From the NCBI GenBank assembly GCA_013043165.1, contig JABDOQ010000092.1:1-56463 (forward strand): DNA of 56,463 nt, written 5' to 3'. The DNA is from Woeseiaceae bacterium (GTDB lineage: Bacteria; Pseudomonadota; Gammaproteobacteria; Steroidobacterales; Woeseiaceae). A program made the position numbers and the translations under genes. Positions 9,324-17,436 of the stretch are shown in pieces. The notes beneath the pieces were generated by a model that saw only the letters and a list, made by a program, of their open reading frames with translations, made no database searches and was not told the DNA's origin. Each line of letters begins with the position of its first letter. Positions within the stretch are counted from its first letter, which is position 1.

Positions 9324-9512
9324 ATCTCGTCCTTTTGGAGGTCGCCTACAGTGCGAAGCTCGCGTGCTGTTTTACCATAACTGCGGCAGCGGCGCCCGAC
9401 ACCGTTCTGCTCATGCCCGGGTTGCCGAATTTCGCCGTGGCCAGGGCAGCCTGGTCTCCGTGTATTTGCTATTCTGCACTGACAGCCGCACAGGCACACC
9501 CAGGCGCTGCAG

Positions 9513-9908
9513 GTGTTTACAGCCCGAACGTTCAAATCGTATCGACTCCGATCGGCGAGCATTATTCTGCTGCTCGCCCTGACTTTCGCTGCGCCTGCAC
9601 ATGCATTCCGCTGCGGCAACAAAATAGTCATCAAGAACATGCACGAACAGCAGGTGCGCAGCGCCTGTGGCGAACCAACCACGGTCCGTCATCTCGGCTA
9701 CGCTGTGCGCGGCATCGACTGGTCCGCTCGGCGCAGGTCATCGCCCGGCTTTTCGACCCGGCGTTTCCCGGGTCTTGGCCACTTTACGCGGGAAGTAGTC
9801 AGGACCGAGTACGTCTATAACTTCGGTCCGCGCAAGTTCATGCGACGCCTGGTCTTTGAGGGCGGTATCCTTGTCTCGATTGACACCATCGGTTACGGAT
9901 ACAATTAA
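9513..9908 (+). CDS. DUF2845 family exported protein
   Basis: 131 residues. A basic N-terminus and hydrophobic stretch (SIILLLALTFAAPAHA) form a Sec signal peptide with cleavage likely after AHA, near residue 31. The mature part starts FRCGNKIV and continues with CGEPT, the pair of Cys-containing motifs typical of DUF2845 proteins, then a beta-rich C-terminal half ending VSIDTIGYGYN. The role of the family is not known. The start is a GTG; the exact start is uncertain because no clear ribosome-binding site is visible. Confidence 0.8.
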   Translation: MFTARTFKSYRLRSASIILLLALTFAAPAHAFRCGNKIVIKNMHEQQVRSACGEPTTVRHLGYAVRGIDWSARRRSSPGFSTRRFPGLGHFTREVVRTEYVYNFGPRKFMRRLVFEGGILVSIDTIGYGYN

Positions 9909-9976
9909 CAATGCGGCGCGACTCCCGGTACTATCCGCATTAATCAGTTAACCAGACGACGCGGAGTTCGACAGGT

Positions 9977-10378
9977 ATGAATGAAGCAAAGCGACGGCGC
10001 CTTCGTGACCGCAGCTCGGGCGCAGCAACACTCATCAATGAAGGCTGCAAAATCACAGGCGTAATCAGCGGTAGCGGCGATTTCCTTATCAACGGTGAAA
10101 TTGAAGGCGACTGCGACATCGGCGGTACCGTCACGCTGGCCCGCAACGGCCTTTGGCGCGGCCTGCTCAAGGCCGGCACCGTTATCGTCTCCGGCCACGT
10201 CGAAGGGGATGTCGTGGCGACCGGCAAGGTGGAAATAGCCGCCTCCGCAAAGATCGTCGGTACTGTCAGCGGTGATGCGATAGCCGTAGCGGAGGGGGCC
10301 ATCGTTGAGGGCGTCATGAAAACGACGGGGCAGGCAGATCCCGTCGAATTCGTCGAAAAACGCAAGCAGGACAATTAG
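9977..10378 (+). CDS. bactofilin-family polymer-forming protein
   Basis: 133 residues. A short basic N-terminal tail (about residues 1-18) precedes a right-handed beta-helix core of repeating short strands (INGEIEGDCDIGG, VIVSGHVEGDV, VEIAASAKIVGTV), then a charged tail after residue 115. Bactofilins self-assemble without nucleotide into filaments used for cell shape, stalk formation or localisation of partner proteins. The M23 peptidase often found beside bactofilin genes is absent here. Length and repeat pattern are typical of the family. Confidence 0.92.
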   Translation: MNEAKRRRLRDRSSGAATLINEGCKITGVISGSGDFLINGEIEGDCDIGGTVTLARNGLWRGLLKAGTVIVSGHVEGDVVATGKVEIAASAKIVGTVSGDAIAVAEGAIVEGVMKTTGQADPVEFVEKRKQDN

Positions 10379-10498
10379 CTGGGGCCAGCCCTGTGGCCCT
10401 GTGGCCACCCGACAAAAATAGTCCGAAATGGAAATTTTCTGCTGATTCCTGCCGGATGCTACAATTGGAGGCCTTAAGAGCCGAATAATAACGACAAT

Positions 10499-12952
10499 AT
10501 GATCGGCAGCAGATTTCCGCGAGTATGGCTGTTCGCGGTGGCGCTTGGCGCCATCGTTACCGTCGTCATGTTATCCATGTTCTATGGCCAGTATCGATGG
10601 CTGGCCAGCCAAATCGTAACGACCAGCACCCAGCAACACTATGCATTCATGCAGGAGAGTTTCGAGCGTCGCGCGCGATCGAGAATCCACGAAGTGTCCC
10701 ACACGCTGCCAGTTGAAAACGTCACAGGTGACACGGACGAATTAACGTCGCTATTAGGTCGCGCTCTGGACGTCACCGACGGTCTGATCGGCATTCGTTT
10801 TACCGACAGCACGGGGCGAACCTGGGAAAGCGGAAACCTGCCCGCTATCGACGACCCGGCCATAACGACCTGGATGCCCGAGCACCTTGTTATCGCGTAC
10901 CCCGTCGTTCGGAGCGGCAATGATGTCGGTTACCTGAGCGGATCATTCGACCTTGCAGAGCTGAATGCCGAGTATGCGGCATATTCGGATCTGTTATCGG
11001 CGAGCGAGTTACACAGCCGTCAGTCAAGCTATTACTGGATCGGTGGCGGTACGGTGGCCGTGCTGCTGTTGTGCGGTGGCATGGTCTGGCTCATTGTCCG
11101 CAACCACTCCCGGCGAATCACGCAGTTGAAGCATCAGGCGGAAAAATTCCGCGATGCCGATTTCGGCGACCGCCTGCCCGAAACTCGCGGTGACGAACTC
11201 GGCGAGCTTGCGGCCGTTTTTAACGACATGCGAGACAGGCTGCAGACCACTACCATATCGCGGGATTACCTCGACAACATTCTCTCAGGAATGAACGAAG
11301 CGATTATTGTCACGGGAGAAGACGGCACGATTCAGCGTGTCAACAAGGCGACGACCCATCTCCTGGGGTTTGACGAGGACGAACTGCTCGCCACGCCAAT
11401 TGATTCCGTTGTTGATGGCAGCACGGGCCGTTCTTCGCTGGCCGATGAATCATCCTCCGGATTGCCAAAAGAAGCTACGTTCGAATCAAAGTTCGGCGAA
11501 TCGATCCCCGTTTCCTACACCTGCTCGGTTATCAAAGACGAAGACGGCAAGATAACGAACCGTATCTACGCTGCGCAGAACATCACCGAACGCAGGCGCG
11601 CGGAAAAGCGGATTCGCTATCTTGCTCGTATTGATGCCCTGACAAAGATTCCGAACCGCATGCAGTTTCAGCACCTGCTGCAGCGCGGCATCGCGCGGGC
11701 ACGCAGGACCGGACATCCGCTTTGCCTTTTCTATGTGGACATCGATTACTTTAAGGAAATCAACGATACATTCGGGCATCTCGCCGGCGACATGACGCTG
11801 GAAACGGTTGCAGAAAGGCTTGCCGCGGCACTTCCCGACAAAACAATAATCGGTCGTCTGGCCGGTGATGAATTTGCGGTGATGATCGACGGACTGGGCC
11901 CGAGTGCCTCGGGAATGAAATCGACCCGCGAGCTCGCGCAGATGCTGTTGAATCGCCTCGCCGACCCGTTCTTCGTCCAGGGACACGAGGTATTCATGAC
12001 CGCGAGTATGGGCATCGCGTTCTACCCGCAGGACGCGCCGAACGTCATCGACCTGATCCGCAACGCCGACGCCTCGCTGTATCACGCGAAAAAAAGCGGC
12101 GGCAACGTGTTCTCCTTTTATAAGCCGGAAATGAACGAGGCCAGCGTGGAAAGGCTTATGACGAAGAGCAAGCTGAAGCGGTCTTTCGAGCGCGATGAAC
12201 TGCTGGTGCATTACCAGCCCAAATATAACCTCGAGACCGGCGAGGTTTTCGGAGCTGAAGCCCTGGTTCGCTGGGAGTTGCCCGAGCGTGGCCTCGTGCT
12301 TCCCTCGGATTTCATACCGATTGCCGAAGAATCGAACCTGATCATTGAAATCGGCGAATGGGTGCTGGACAAGGTCTGCGAGGACTTCCGCGGCTGGCAG
12401 AAAACAGTCCCGTCACCAGGGCGAGTCTCCGTAAACCTGTCGCTGAAGCAGTTGCGACAGGCCAGTTTCATAAGTCGTATCGGCGCGATACTTCGCGGTC
12501 ATGAGGTCTCCCCTACGTCACTCGAGCTGGAGATTACGGAAACGACGTTGATGGAAAATCCGGAACGAACGATCAAGCTCCTCGACCAGCTTTACGGGCT
12601 TGGCCTGCACCTTGCCATTGACGACTTCGGCACCGGCTATTCGTCTCTGAGCGCCCTGCAACAATTCCCCATCAGCACGCTGAAAATCGACAGGTCCTTC
12701 GTGCAGAATATTGTGACGAATCCGGATGATGCAACAATTGTCGATACAATTATCCAGATGGGGCGCAATCTCAAATTGGACGTAGTCGCGGAGGGCGTCG
12801 AGGAAGAAGCGCAGTTGGTCTTCCTGCAGAAACTCGGCTGTACCTACGTGCAGGGGCTGCTTTTCGGTGACCCGATGAGCGCAGACAACTACGTTGAGCT
12901 CTTGATGGCACAGGCCGACGGCACCGATTCCTACCGGGCACTTTTCGCCTGA
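10499..12952 (+). CDS. membrane-bound diguanylate cyclase/phosphodiesterase (HAMP-PAS-GGDEF-EAL)
   Basis: 817 residues. TM1 (about 9-28), a periplasmic sensor region of about 150 residues, TM2 (about 180-203), HAMP linker (about 203-255), PAS domain (about 258-375), GGDEF domain (about 378-540) and EAL domain (about 555-800). The cyclase signature reads AGDEF, a variant still found in active cyclases. The phosphodiesterase motifs are complete: EALVRW, DDFGTGYSSL, KIDRSFV and VAEGVE. It probably adjusts cyclic-di-GMP in response to a periplasmic signal; net direction cannot be predicted. Preceded by an AT-rich gap of about 120 bases and followed by a separate small gene. Confidence 0.94.
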   Translation: MIGSRFPRVWLFAVALGAIVTVVMLSMFYGQYRWLASQIVTTSTQQHYAFMQESFERRARSRIHEVSHTLPVENVTGDTDELTSLLGRALDVTDGLIGIRFTDSTGRTWESGNLPAIDDPAITTWMPEHLVIAYPVVRSGNDVGYLSGSFDLAELNAEYAAYSDLLSASELHSRQSSYYWIGGGTVAVLLLCGGMVWLIVRNHSRRITQLKHQAEKFRDADFGDRLPETRGDELGELAAVFNDMRDRLQTTTISRDYLDNILSGMNEAIIVTGEDGTIQRVNKATTHLLGFDEDELLATPIDSVVDGSTGRSSLADESSSGLPKEATFESKFGESIPVSYTCSVIKDEDGKITNRIYAAQNITERRRAEKRIRYLARIDALTKIPNRMQFQHLLQRGIARARRTGHPLCLFYVDIDYFKEINDTFGHLAGDMTLETVAERLAAALPDKTIIGRLAGDEFAVMIDGLGPSASGMKSTRELAQMLLNRLADPFFVQGHEVFMTASMGIAFYPQDAPNVIDLIRNADASLYHAKKSGGNVFSFYKPEMNEASVERLMTKSKLKRSFERDELLVHYQPKYNLETGEVFGAEALVRWELPERGLVLPSDFIPIAEESNLIIEIGEWVLDKVCEDFRGWQKTVPSPGRVSVNLSLKQLRQASFISRIGAILRGHEVSPTSLELEITETTLMENPERTIKLLDQLYGLGLHLAIDDFGTGYSSLSALQQFPISTLKIDRSFVQNIVTNPDDATIVDTIIQMGRNLKLDVVAEGVEEEAQLVFLQKLGCTYVQGLLFGDPMSADNYVELLMAQADGTDSYRALFA

Positions 12953-13135
12953 TTTACCTGTTCATCCTGTGTTCATCCTGCAGCTGAGACAATGCCTGGG
13001 CTTTCATGCAACTTATTGTTTTTACTCCGTCTTTTAACCGGCTTCACTCCGAACCGGCAACATGATCTAATAAAGCATCGAAACCCGCCTGCCCGGCTGC
13101 TGCAGTGTCGCTCCGGGCCCAATCAAGTAGACCCA

Positions 13136-13495
13136 ATGAACAAGACAACGAAGACAGTTTTTTCTGTGATGGCATTATTGTTGGCGCCGCTGGCAATAGC
13201 CTGCGATTACCCGACGCGAGCAGACGTGCCGGACGGCGCTACCGCGACCAAGGAAGAGATGATCGCCGGTCAACGCGGCGTCAAGGCCTATATGAGCGTG
13301 ATGGAAGAATATCTTTCCTGCATTGAAGCAGCTGAGCAAGAGACTGTTGCCGATCCGGATGAACAGGAAGAGGAAGCCAAGCAACAGCGCATCGACATGT
13401 TGAACAAGAAGTACAACGCCGCCGTCGAAGAAATGAATCTTGTTGCGGAAGAATTCAATACTCAGGTTCGCGCCTACAAGGAACGCAGCAAGTAG
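13136..13495 (+). CDS. small exported protein, unknown function
   Basis: 119 residues. The ATG at 13136 puts a Sec signal peptide (KTTKTVFSVMALLLAPLAIA) at the very N-terminus with cleavage likely before CDYP. The open frame extends upstream to 12992 but that segment does not look coding. The mature protein is acidic and strongly helical, with a Glu/Gln-rich coiled-coil-like stretch (EQEEEAKQQRIDMLNKKY). Cys24, just after the signal, lacks a convincing lipobox. No family recognised. A strong terminator follows. Confidence 0.7.
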   Translation: MNKTTKTVFSVMALLLAPLAIACDYPTRADVPDGATATKEEMIAGQRGVKAYMSVMEEYLSCIEAAEQETVADPDEQEEEAKQQRIDMLNKKYNAAVEEMNLVAEEFNTQVRAYKERSK

Positions 13496-13522
13496 TTGCG
13501 GAACACTGCGGTTGCGATCTGG

Positions 13523-13548
13523 AACGCCCGTCAATTGACGGGCGTTTT
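13523..13548. terminator. rho-independent terminator, usable from both sides
   Basis: The stem AACGCCCGTC pairs with GACGGGCGTT around an AATT loop and ends in a T-run on the plus strand. The A-run at the other foot gives a U-tract for transcripts from the psp operon. It lies between the convergent ends of the small exported protein gene and the pspB-like gene. Confidence 0.88.
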
Positions 13549-13577
13549 GCTTGCAGGGTGCTGCGTGCACCAAGCGG

Positions 13578-13802
13578 CTATTTTAAATTACCGATTTCCC
13601 GGCTCAGATCGTATTTGTTCTCGGTGACGATACGTTCCAGGACCTTGATTCGTTCCTCCAGCCGCTCAATCTGAGCAAGCGTTTCCTCGAGCTCAGGGTC
13701 CTGCGCTCTTTTTTCTTCGTTCTTCATCTTCATATATTTCTGGATGGTTTGCGCCGTAAAGACGATTGCGACTATGCAAACGACATAAAACAATGTGTTC
13801 AT
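13578..13802 (-). CDS. PspB-like small membrane protein
   Basis: 74 residues: one membrane span (about residues 3-18) followed by a basic turn and a coiled coil ending IERLEERIKVLERIVTEN. This is the PspB plan, in which a membrane anchor carries a cytoplasmic coiled coil with the RI-LE-IL pattern. In E. coli PspB works with PspC to release PspF from PspA during membrane stress. Here it is the last gene of the psp operon instead of second. Sequence identity to PspB outside the coiled coil is low, so the assignment is by architecture and position. Confidence 0.65.
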   Translation of the reverse strand: MNTLFYVVCIVAIVFTAQTIQKYMKMKNEEKRAQDPELEETLAQIERLEERIKVLERIVTENKYDLSREIGNLK

Positions 13803-13830
13803 TTACGGACCCCTTTGCCGTGTCTGCTAT

Positions 13831-14292
13831 TCAAAGTTTCCGGAATTCCTGTTCGAGCTGGAAACGTGGTGAAGTCACCTTTTTTTCAAGTTCTGCAAGA
13901 CGTTTATCAAGGGCCTGGTATCGCTCACGGACATCCTTGACCGAGGAACCTGCCCGCCCCGCGGTTCGCTCCCTTGCCAGATCCGATTCTCTGGCTGTCC
14001 GCGATCGCCTCGATCGCCTCGATCGCCTTGAAGTCCTCATTCCCCAACTGCTGCCGGTCTCCGTGACGATCCGATGGCCACGCTTCGACGCAGCAGGAAT
14101 CAGGAAAACGGCCGCCAGGTATCCAACAATTGCGAAAGGCATTGCCATCAGGAACGCAATAAATGCCAGCAAGCGCGTGACTTTCAGATTGAGCCCGAAA
14201 TACCCGGCCAACCCTGCGCATACGCCGCCGAGAACCGCCCGATCGGCATCGCGATACAGCCGATGTTCTGACGTTTCGCTATATGCAGTCAT
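13831..14292 (-). CDS. PspC-domain membrane protein, long form
   Basis: 153 residues. The N-terminal PspC domain (about 10-70) has the signature LYRDADRAVLGGVCAGLAGY followed by two membrane segments. The C-terminal extension has an Arg/Ser stretch built from three copies of RRS and then a coiled coil (ALDKRLAELEKKV) of PspB type. One protein thus combines PspC and PspB-like elements. Its start overlaps the stop of the upstream short PspC gene by 4 bases. Part of the pspA operon. Confidence 0.88.
   Translation of the reverse strand: MTAYSETSEHRLYRDADRAVLGGVCAGLAGYFGLNLKVTRLLAFIAFLMAMPFAIVGYLAAVFLIPAASKRGHRIVTETGSSWGMRTSRRSRRSRRSRTARESDLARERTAGRAGSSVKDVRERYQALDKRLAELEKKVTSPRFQLEQEFRKL
14002..14028. 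repeat. three tandem copies of a 9-bp unit inside the long pspC gene
   Basis: CGATCGCCT is repeated three times without a gap. On the coding strand it encodes Arg-Arg-Ser three times. The unit is a multiple of three, so copy-number change would alter linker length without a frameshift. Confidence 0.9.
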
Positions 14293-14582
14293 GAGCGCCT
14301 CCGGGAGTCTCGGCGGTAGGTTCGCCAGAAATCATTTTCTTGTCTACGTCCGGAATATACCAGCGGCTTTTCCCGGATCAGCAAGGTGGCGGCAAGATAG
14401 GCGGCTGCAGTCAGCCAGAAGAACAGTAGCAAGCCAATCACCGCGACCACCCTTACCGTAGCGACCTGGAAATTGAAGCGCTCGGCGATACCTGCGCAAA
14501 CACCAAACACCCAGCCATTCTCGCGATCGCGGTACAGCCCTCGCAGTGCTTCGAATTCTCTGTCCCAAGTCTCTCGATTCAT
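14289..14582 (-). CDS. PspC-domain membrane protein, short form
   Basis: 97 residues. The PspC signature is LYRDRENGWVFGVCAGIAERF (split at about residue 16-36), followed by two hydrophobic segments (VATVRVVAVIGLLLFFWL and the next span) and a short basic tail. It acts in the inner membrane as part of the envelope-stress sensor that controls PspA/PspF. A strong GGAGAGGAG ribosome-binding site precedes the ATG. Directly downstream of pspA and coupled by a 4-base overlap to a second PspC gene. Confidence 0.88.
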   Translation of the reverse strand: MNRETWDREFEALRGLYRDRENGWVFGVCAGIAERFNFQVATVRVVAVIGLLLFFWLTAAAYLAATLLIREKPLVYSGRRQENDFWRTYRRDSRRRS

Positions 14583-14608
14583 TCTTTGCTCCTCTCCTAA
14601 GGATTCGA

Positions 14609-15295
14609 TTACTCGGCCTCTCTGCGACTGTGCTGTTCGGAAGCGACCCGCTCCTTCAGCGCATTGAGTTCATCCTTGACCAACTCCTCAGCCTCAAGAC
14701 CGGCGAATTCGTGATTCAGGTCCTTGGGCAAGCCCAGGTCATAGGCTTCGACTCGACCTTCAACGTCATCAATGCGTCGCGTGTAGGCCTCGAAACGAAC
14801 CATGGCGTCATCGATCTTGTAGTCGTGTATTTTCTTGCGGGCCGCCAGCCGGCTGCTTGCCGTCTTATGTCGCGCCAACAGCGCCTTTTGCCGGGTTTTT
14901 GCATCTTCGAGCTTGCTCTCCAGGCGGGCGATGTCCTCGTTGAGTTTCGCCAGCCCTTCTTCAACCGCGAAGTAGTCTTCCTTCAGTACGTCGACCGCAC
15001 CCGAAACCCGGGACTTCTCCACCAGTGCTGCCTCGGCCAGGTCCTCACGGCCCTTGCGCATCGCGAGCTCGGCCCGGTCATCCCAGTCAGCCCTTTCGCG
15101 ATCAAGGGTCTCTATTTTCCGGTTCAGGTCTTTTTTGTCGGCAATCGAGCGCGCCGCCGCGGACCTGACTTCGACGAGTGTGTCCTCCATCTCCTGGATC
15201 ATCAGGCGTACGATTTTCTCGGGATCCTCGGCTTTGTCGAGAATGGCGTTGATATTGGAGTTCACGATGTCGCTGAATCTCGTGAATATGCCCAT
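14609..15295 (-). CDS. pspA: phage shock protein A
   Basis: 228 residues, close to the usual 222. PspA binds stressed inner membrane as an ESCRT-III-like oligomer and, unstressed, inhibits PspF. The N-terminal amphipathic helix (MGIFTRFSDIVNSNINAILD) and the MIQEMEDTLVEVR segment are characteristic; the rest is long coiled-coil helices. GAGG about 9 bases before the ATG serves as ribosome-binding site. It is the first gene of the minus-strand operon driven by the sigma-54 promoter at 15337-15352. Confidence 0.96.
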   Translation of the reverse strand: MGIFTRFSDIVNSNINAILDKAEDPEKIVRLMIQEMEDTLVEVRSAAARSIADKKDLNRKIETLDRERADWDDRAELAMRKGREDLAEAALVEKSRVSGAVDVLKEDYFAVEEGLAKLNEDIARLESKLEDAKTRQKALLARHKTASSRLAARKKIHDYKIDDAMVRFEAYTRRIDDVEGRVEAYDLGLPKDLNHEFAGLEAEELVKDELNALKERVASEQHSRREAE

Positions 15296-15336
15296 GAGTG
15301 TTTCCTCTTTTCAGGTGAATCCTGCTTAGGGTAACT

Positions 15337-15352
15337 GCAGCATTCGTGCCAA
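15337..15352 (-). promoter_or_regulatory. sigma-54 promoter of the psp operon
   Basis: On the minus strand TTGGCACG (-24) is followed by CTGCA (-12) with the invariant GG-N10-GC spacing. It lies 42-57 bases upstream of the pspA start. This matches the established control of pspA by sigma-54 and PspF. Confidence 0.92.
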
Positions 15353-15383
15353 GTTCGTCGATTTTTAATAAGTAACTGTTTTA

Positions 15384-15396
15384 TATCAATAAATTT
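15384..15396. promoter_or_regulatory. candidate IHF site
   Basis: TATCAATAAATTT agrees with the IHF consensus WATCAANNNNTTR at 12 of 13 positions. It lies in an A/T-rich stretch about 65 bases upstream of the expected pspA transcription start, between the sigma-54 promoter and the putative PspF site, where DNA bending would be useful. Confidence 0.5.
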
Positions 15397-15413
15397 TATT
15401 AAAGGCTGCTACC

Positions 15414-15429
15414 TTCAGCTATTGCTGAA
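15414..15429. promoter_or_regulatory. candidate PspF upstream activating sequence
   Basis: TTCAGCTATTGCTGAA is a perfect 6-bp inverted repeat with a 4-bp spacer, centred about 96 bases upstream of the predicted pspA start of transcription. That is the usual distance for sigma-54 activator sites. It also lies within 60 bases of the pspF start, so binding could autorepress pspF as in E. coli. Not a match to a memorised consensus; assigned by symmetry and position. Confidence 0.5.
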
Positions 15430-15484
15430 TGGTATTTTTTACTGTTTATTGGTTTTTTTTACTATTTTCTGGCCTAATTAACCG

Positions 15485-16495
15485 ATGTCGACCCGTTCGG
15501 AATCCCAGCAGATCATCGGCGAAGCGCCCGCGTTCCTGGAAATGCTGGAACACGTGTCCCGCGCGGCAACGCTCTCGAAGCCTGTGCTGGTTGTTGGCGA
15601 GCGGGGCACGGGCAAGGAGCTTATCGCCTCGCGCCTGCATTTTCTGTCCGGCCGTTGGGAGCAACGGGTCGTCAAGGTAAATTGCGCCGCCCTGACAGAA
15701 ACCATCCTCGAGTCCGAGCTCTTCGGTCACGAGGCTGGCGCGTTCACGGGGGCGGCGAAAACACATGTCGGACACTTCGAGCGCGCCGACGGTGGCACGC
15801 TTATTCTTGATGAACTTGCGACAATTCCTCTGCGCACGCAGGAGAAAATACTGCGCGCGATTGAGTACGGCGAGGTGCAGCGCGTCGGTGGCAGTGAAAC
15901 CCTGCAAGTTGACGTACGCATTGTCGGATCGACTAACGCCGATCTGCAATCGTTGACGGCGGCAGGGCGATTTCGAAAGGATCTGCTAGACCGCCTCGCA
16001 TTCGACGTGATCACGGTTCCGCCGTTACGCGAGAGAGTTGAGGATATTCTGCCACTCGCAAACGCATTCGCAATTCACATGGCGAGTGAGTTGAAGCGCA
16101 GCTATTTTCCCGGCTTCAGTCCGCGAGCATCGTCGGCGCTGCTGCGCAATCAATGGCCGGGCAATGTACGAGAATTGAAAAATACGATCGAAAGAACGGT
16201 CTATCGTGCCGAGGATCCGGAGCAACCGGTCACCAAAATCGCGATCGATCCGTTCGATTCTCCATTCCGGCTCGTCGACGCTGAATCGGCGGCGGAGCAG
16301 CTCCCGGCAAAGCGAAAGAGCCCGCTATTGCCGACAGATCTGCGTCAGCGACTTGCGGACACCGAAACCGAGCTGCTGCAGGCGGCCCTGGAAAAATCGC
16401 GCTTTAACCAGCGCCTGGCCGCCGATCTGCTGGGACTTACTTATGACCAGTTTCGCGGCAAGCTGCGAAAGTTCAAGCTTGCCAGCAAGCCCTGA
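15485..16495 (+). CDS. pspF: sigma-54 activator of the psp operon
   Basis: 336 residues. AAA+ domain from the N-terminus with no receiver or sensor domain, as in PspF. Walker A is GERGTGKE (about 38-45), and the sigma-54 contact loop GAFTGA is at residues 85-90. Walker B is LILDELATIP, and a Fis-type helix-turn-helix lies at the C-terminus (about 305-330). It remodels sigma-54 polymerase at the psp promoter and is restrained by PspA. Divergent from pspA across an A/T-rich 189-base gap. Length agrees with E. coli PspF (325). Confidence 0.95.
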   Translation: MSTRSESQQIIGEAPAFLEMLEHVSRAATLSKPVLVVGERGTGKELIASRLHFLSGRWEQRVVKVNCAALTETILESELFGHEAGAFTGAAKTHVGHFERADGGTLILDELATIPLRTQEKILRAIEYGEVQRVGGSETLQVDVRIVGSTNADLQSLTAAGRFRKDLLDRLAFDVITVPPLRERVEDILPLANAFAIHMASELKRSYFPGFSPRASSALLRNQWPGNVRELKNTIERTVYRAEDPEQPVTKIAIDPFDSPFRLVDAESAAEQLPAKRKSPLLPTDLRQRLADTETELLQAALEKSRFNQRLAADLLGLTYDQFRGKLRKFKLASKP

Positions 16496-16518
16496 GACGG
16501 CACCGTGACAGCTCTCCG

Positions 16519-17436
16519 CTAGCTTTCGTCGCGATAGCGGCGTACGTAGATCGCGGCCGTCACGAATACGGCGCAGACGACCACACCGCCCCACATCGAA
16601 GGACTCGTCAGGAAGCGACCAACGTCGAGGAATGCAAGCAAACTCACTGCTTCTTCGCTGAGGTGCAAGGTTTCCTTGTCGAAGAAAGCCTCTATATCCA
16701 TACCGCGAAATAGTGGGATCATTCCTTTGCGGCTGAAGACTGCGTCGGCAAAAAAGGACGACCTGAGAAAAATAAACTCAAGAATAGGAATAAGAACCAG
16801 TGGCATGAATGCCATTAAAAATGGCGAGCGTTTTGTAAACGCGGACACGAACAGGAGCCAACCGACGAATGGTGACATCCATATGGCGCTCGCCAGGGTA
16901 ACAATCAGAGCCGCGAGCCAGTTGTCGAGCAACGGCACCGAGCCCCATATAAGATGGCCAGCGTCGGCACCCTTTACACTGAACCAGATACTCGTCACGG
17001 CGAGATTGACGAGGTGAGTCGCAATGATTACGACGACAGTTACCGTTGGAATAATTACGATCGCTGTTGCGAGTTTTGAGATGACTGCTTCGGCGTCAGT
17101 CACGGGCATTGACCGCCAGAACAGGATACTTTTGTCTTTACGCTCGGTGTACAGGCAGTCCAGGCTGTAAAAAACCGTGAGCACCGTCGCCGCCAACAGG
17201 AACACCCCTGACGTTCCGACGAAGAACCCGGTCAGCGCGGCCTGGCGCTCGGTATCACCCGCGATATTGGTCGCTCCGAATATCGCAATATCGAGCTCCT
17301 TGGCGAAGCCGCCGGCGAACATCAGCATCGCCAGCGTGCCCAGCGTCACGATGCTGGCTATCGCCAGCGGCGTCACATAAATCGATCGGTGTTCCCAGAA
17401 TTCGCGTTTGATCAATGCCAGTTGATTACCGATCAT
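16519..17436 (-). CDS. ABC-2 type transporter permease
   Basis: 305 residues with about six membrane spans and a long extracytoplasmic loop after the first. FYSLDCLYTERKDKSILFWRSMPVTD is the amphipathic coupling region seen in ABC-2 permeases of the YtrC/YtrD-like kind. It forms the membrane part of an exporter with the ATPase encoded just upstream, coupled by a 4-base overlap. Substrate unknown; GntR/YtrA-controlled exporters often respond to cell-envelope-active compounds. It converges on pspF with a 23-base gap. Confidence 0.88.
   Translation of the reverse strand: MIGNQLALIKREFWEHRSIYVTPLAIASIVTLGTLAMLMFAGGFAKELDIAIFGATNIAGDTERQAALTGFFVGTSGVFLLAATVLTVFYSLDCLYTERKDKSILFWRSMPVTDAEAVISKLATAIVIIPTVTVVVIIATHLVNLAVTSIWFSVKGADAGHLIWGSVPLLDNWLAALIVTLASAIWMSPFVGWLLFVSAFTKRSPFLMAFMPLVLIPILEFIFLRSSFFADAVFSRKGMIPLFRGMDIEAFFDKETLHLSEEAVSLLAFLDVGRFLTSPSMWGGVVVCAVFVTAAIYVRRYRDES

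Noticed and set aside
10380..10420. GGCC/CCTGTGG repeats after the bactofilin gene as a terminator
   Set aside because: Only a weak hairpin and no T-run directly after it.
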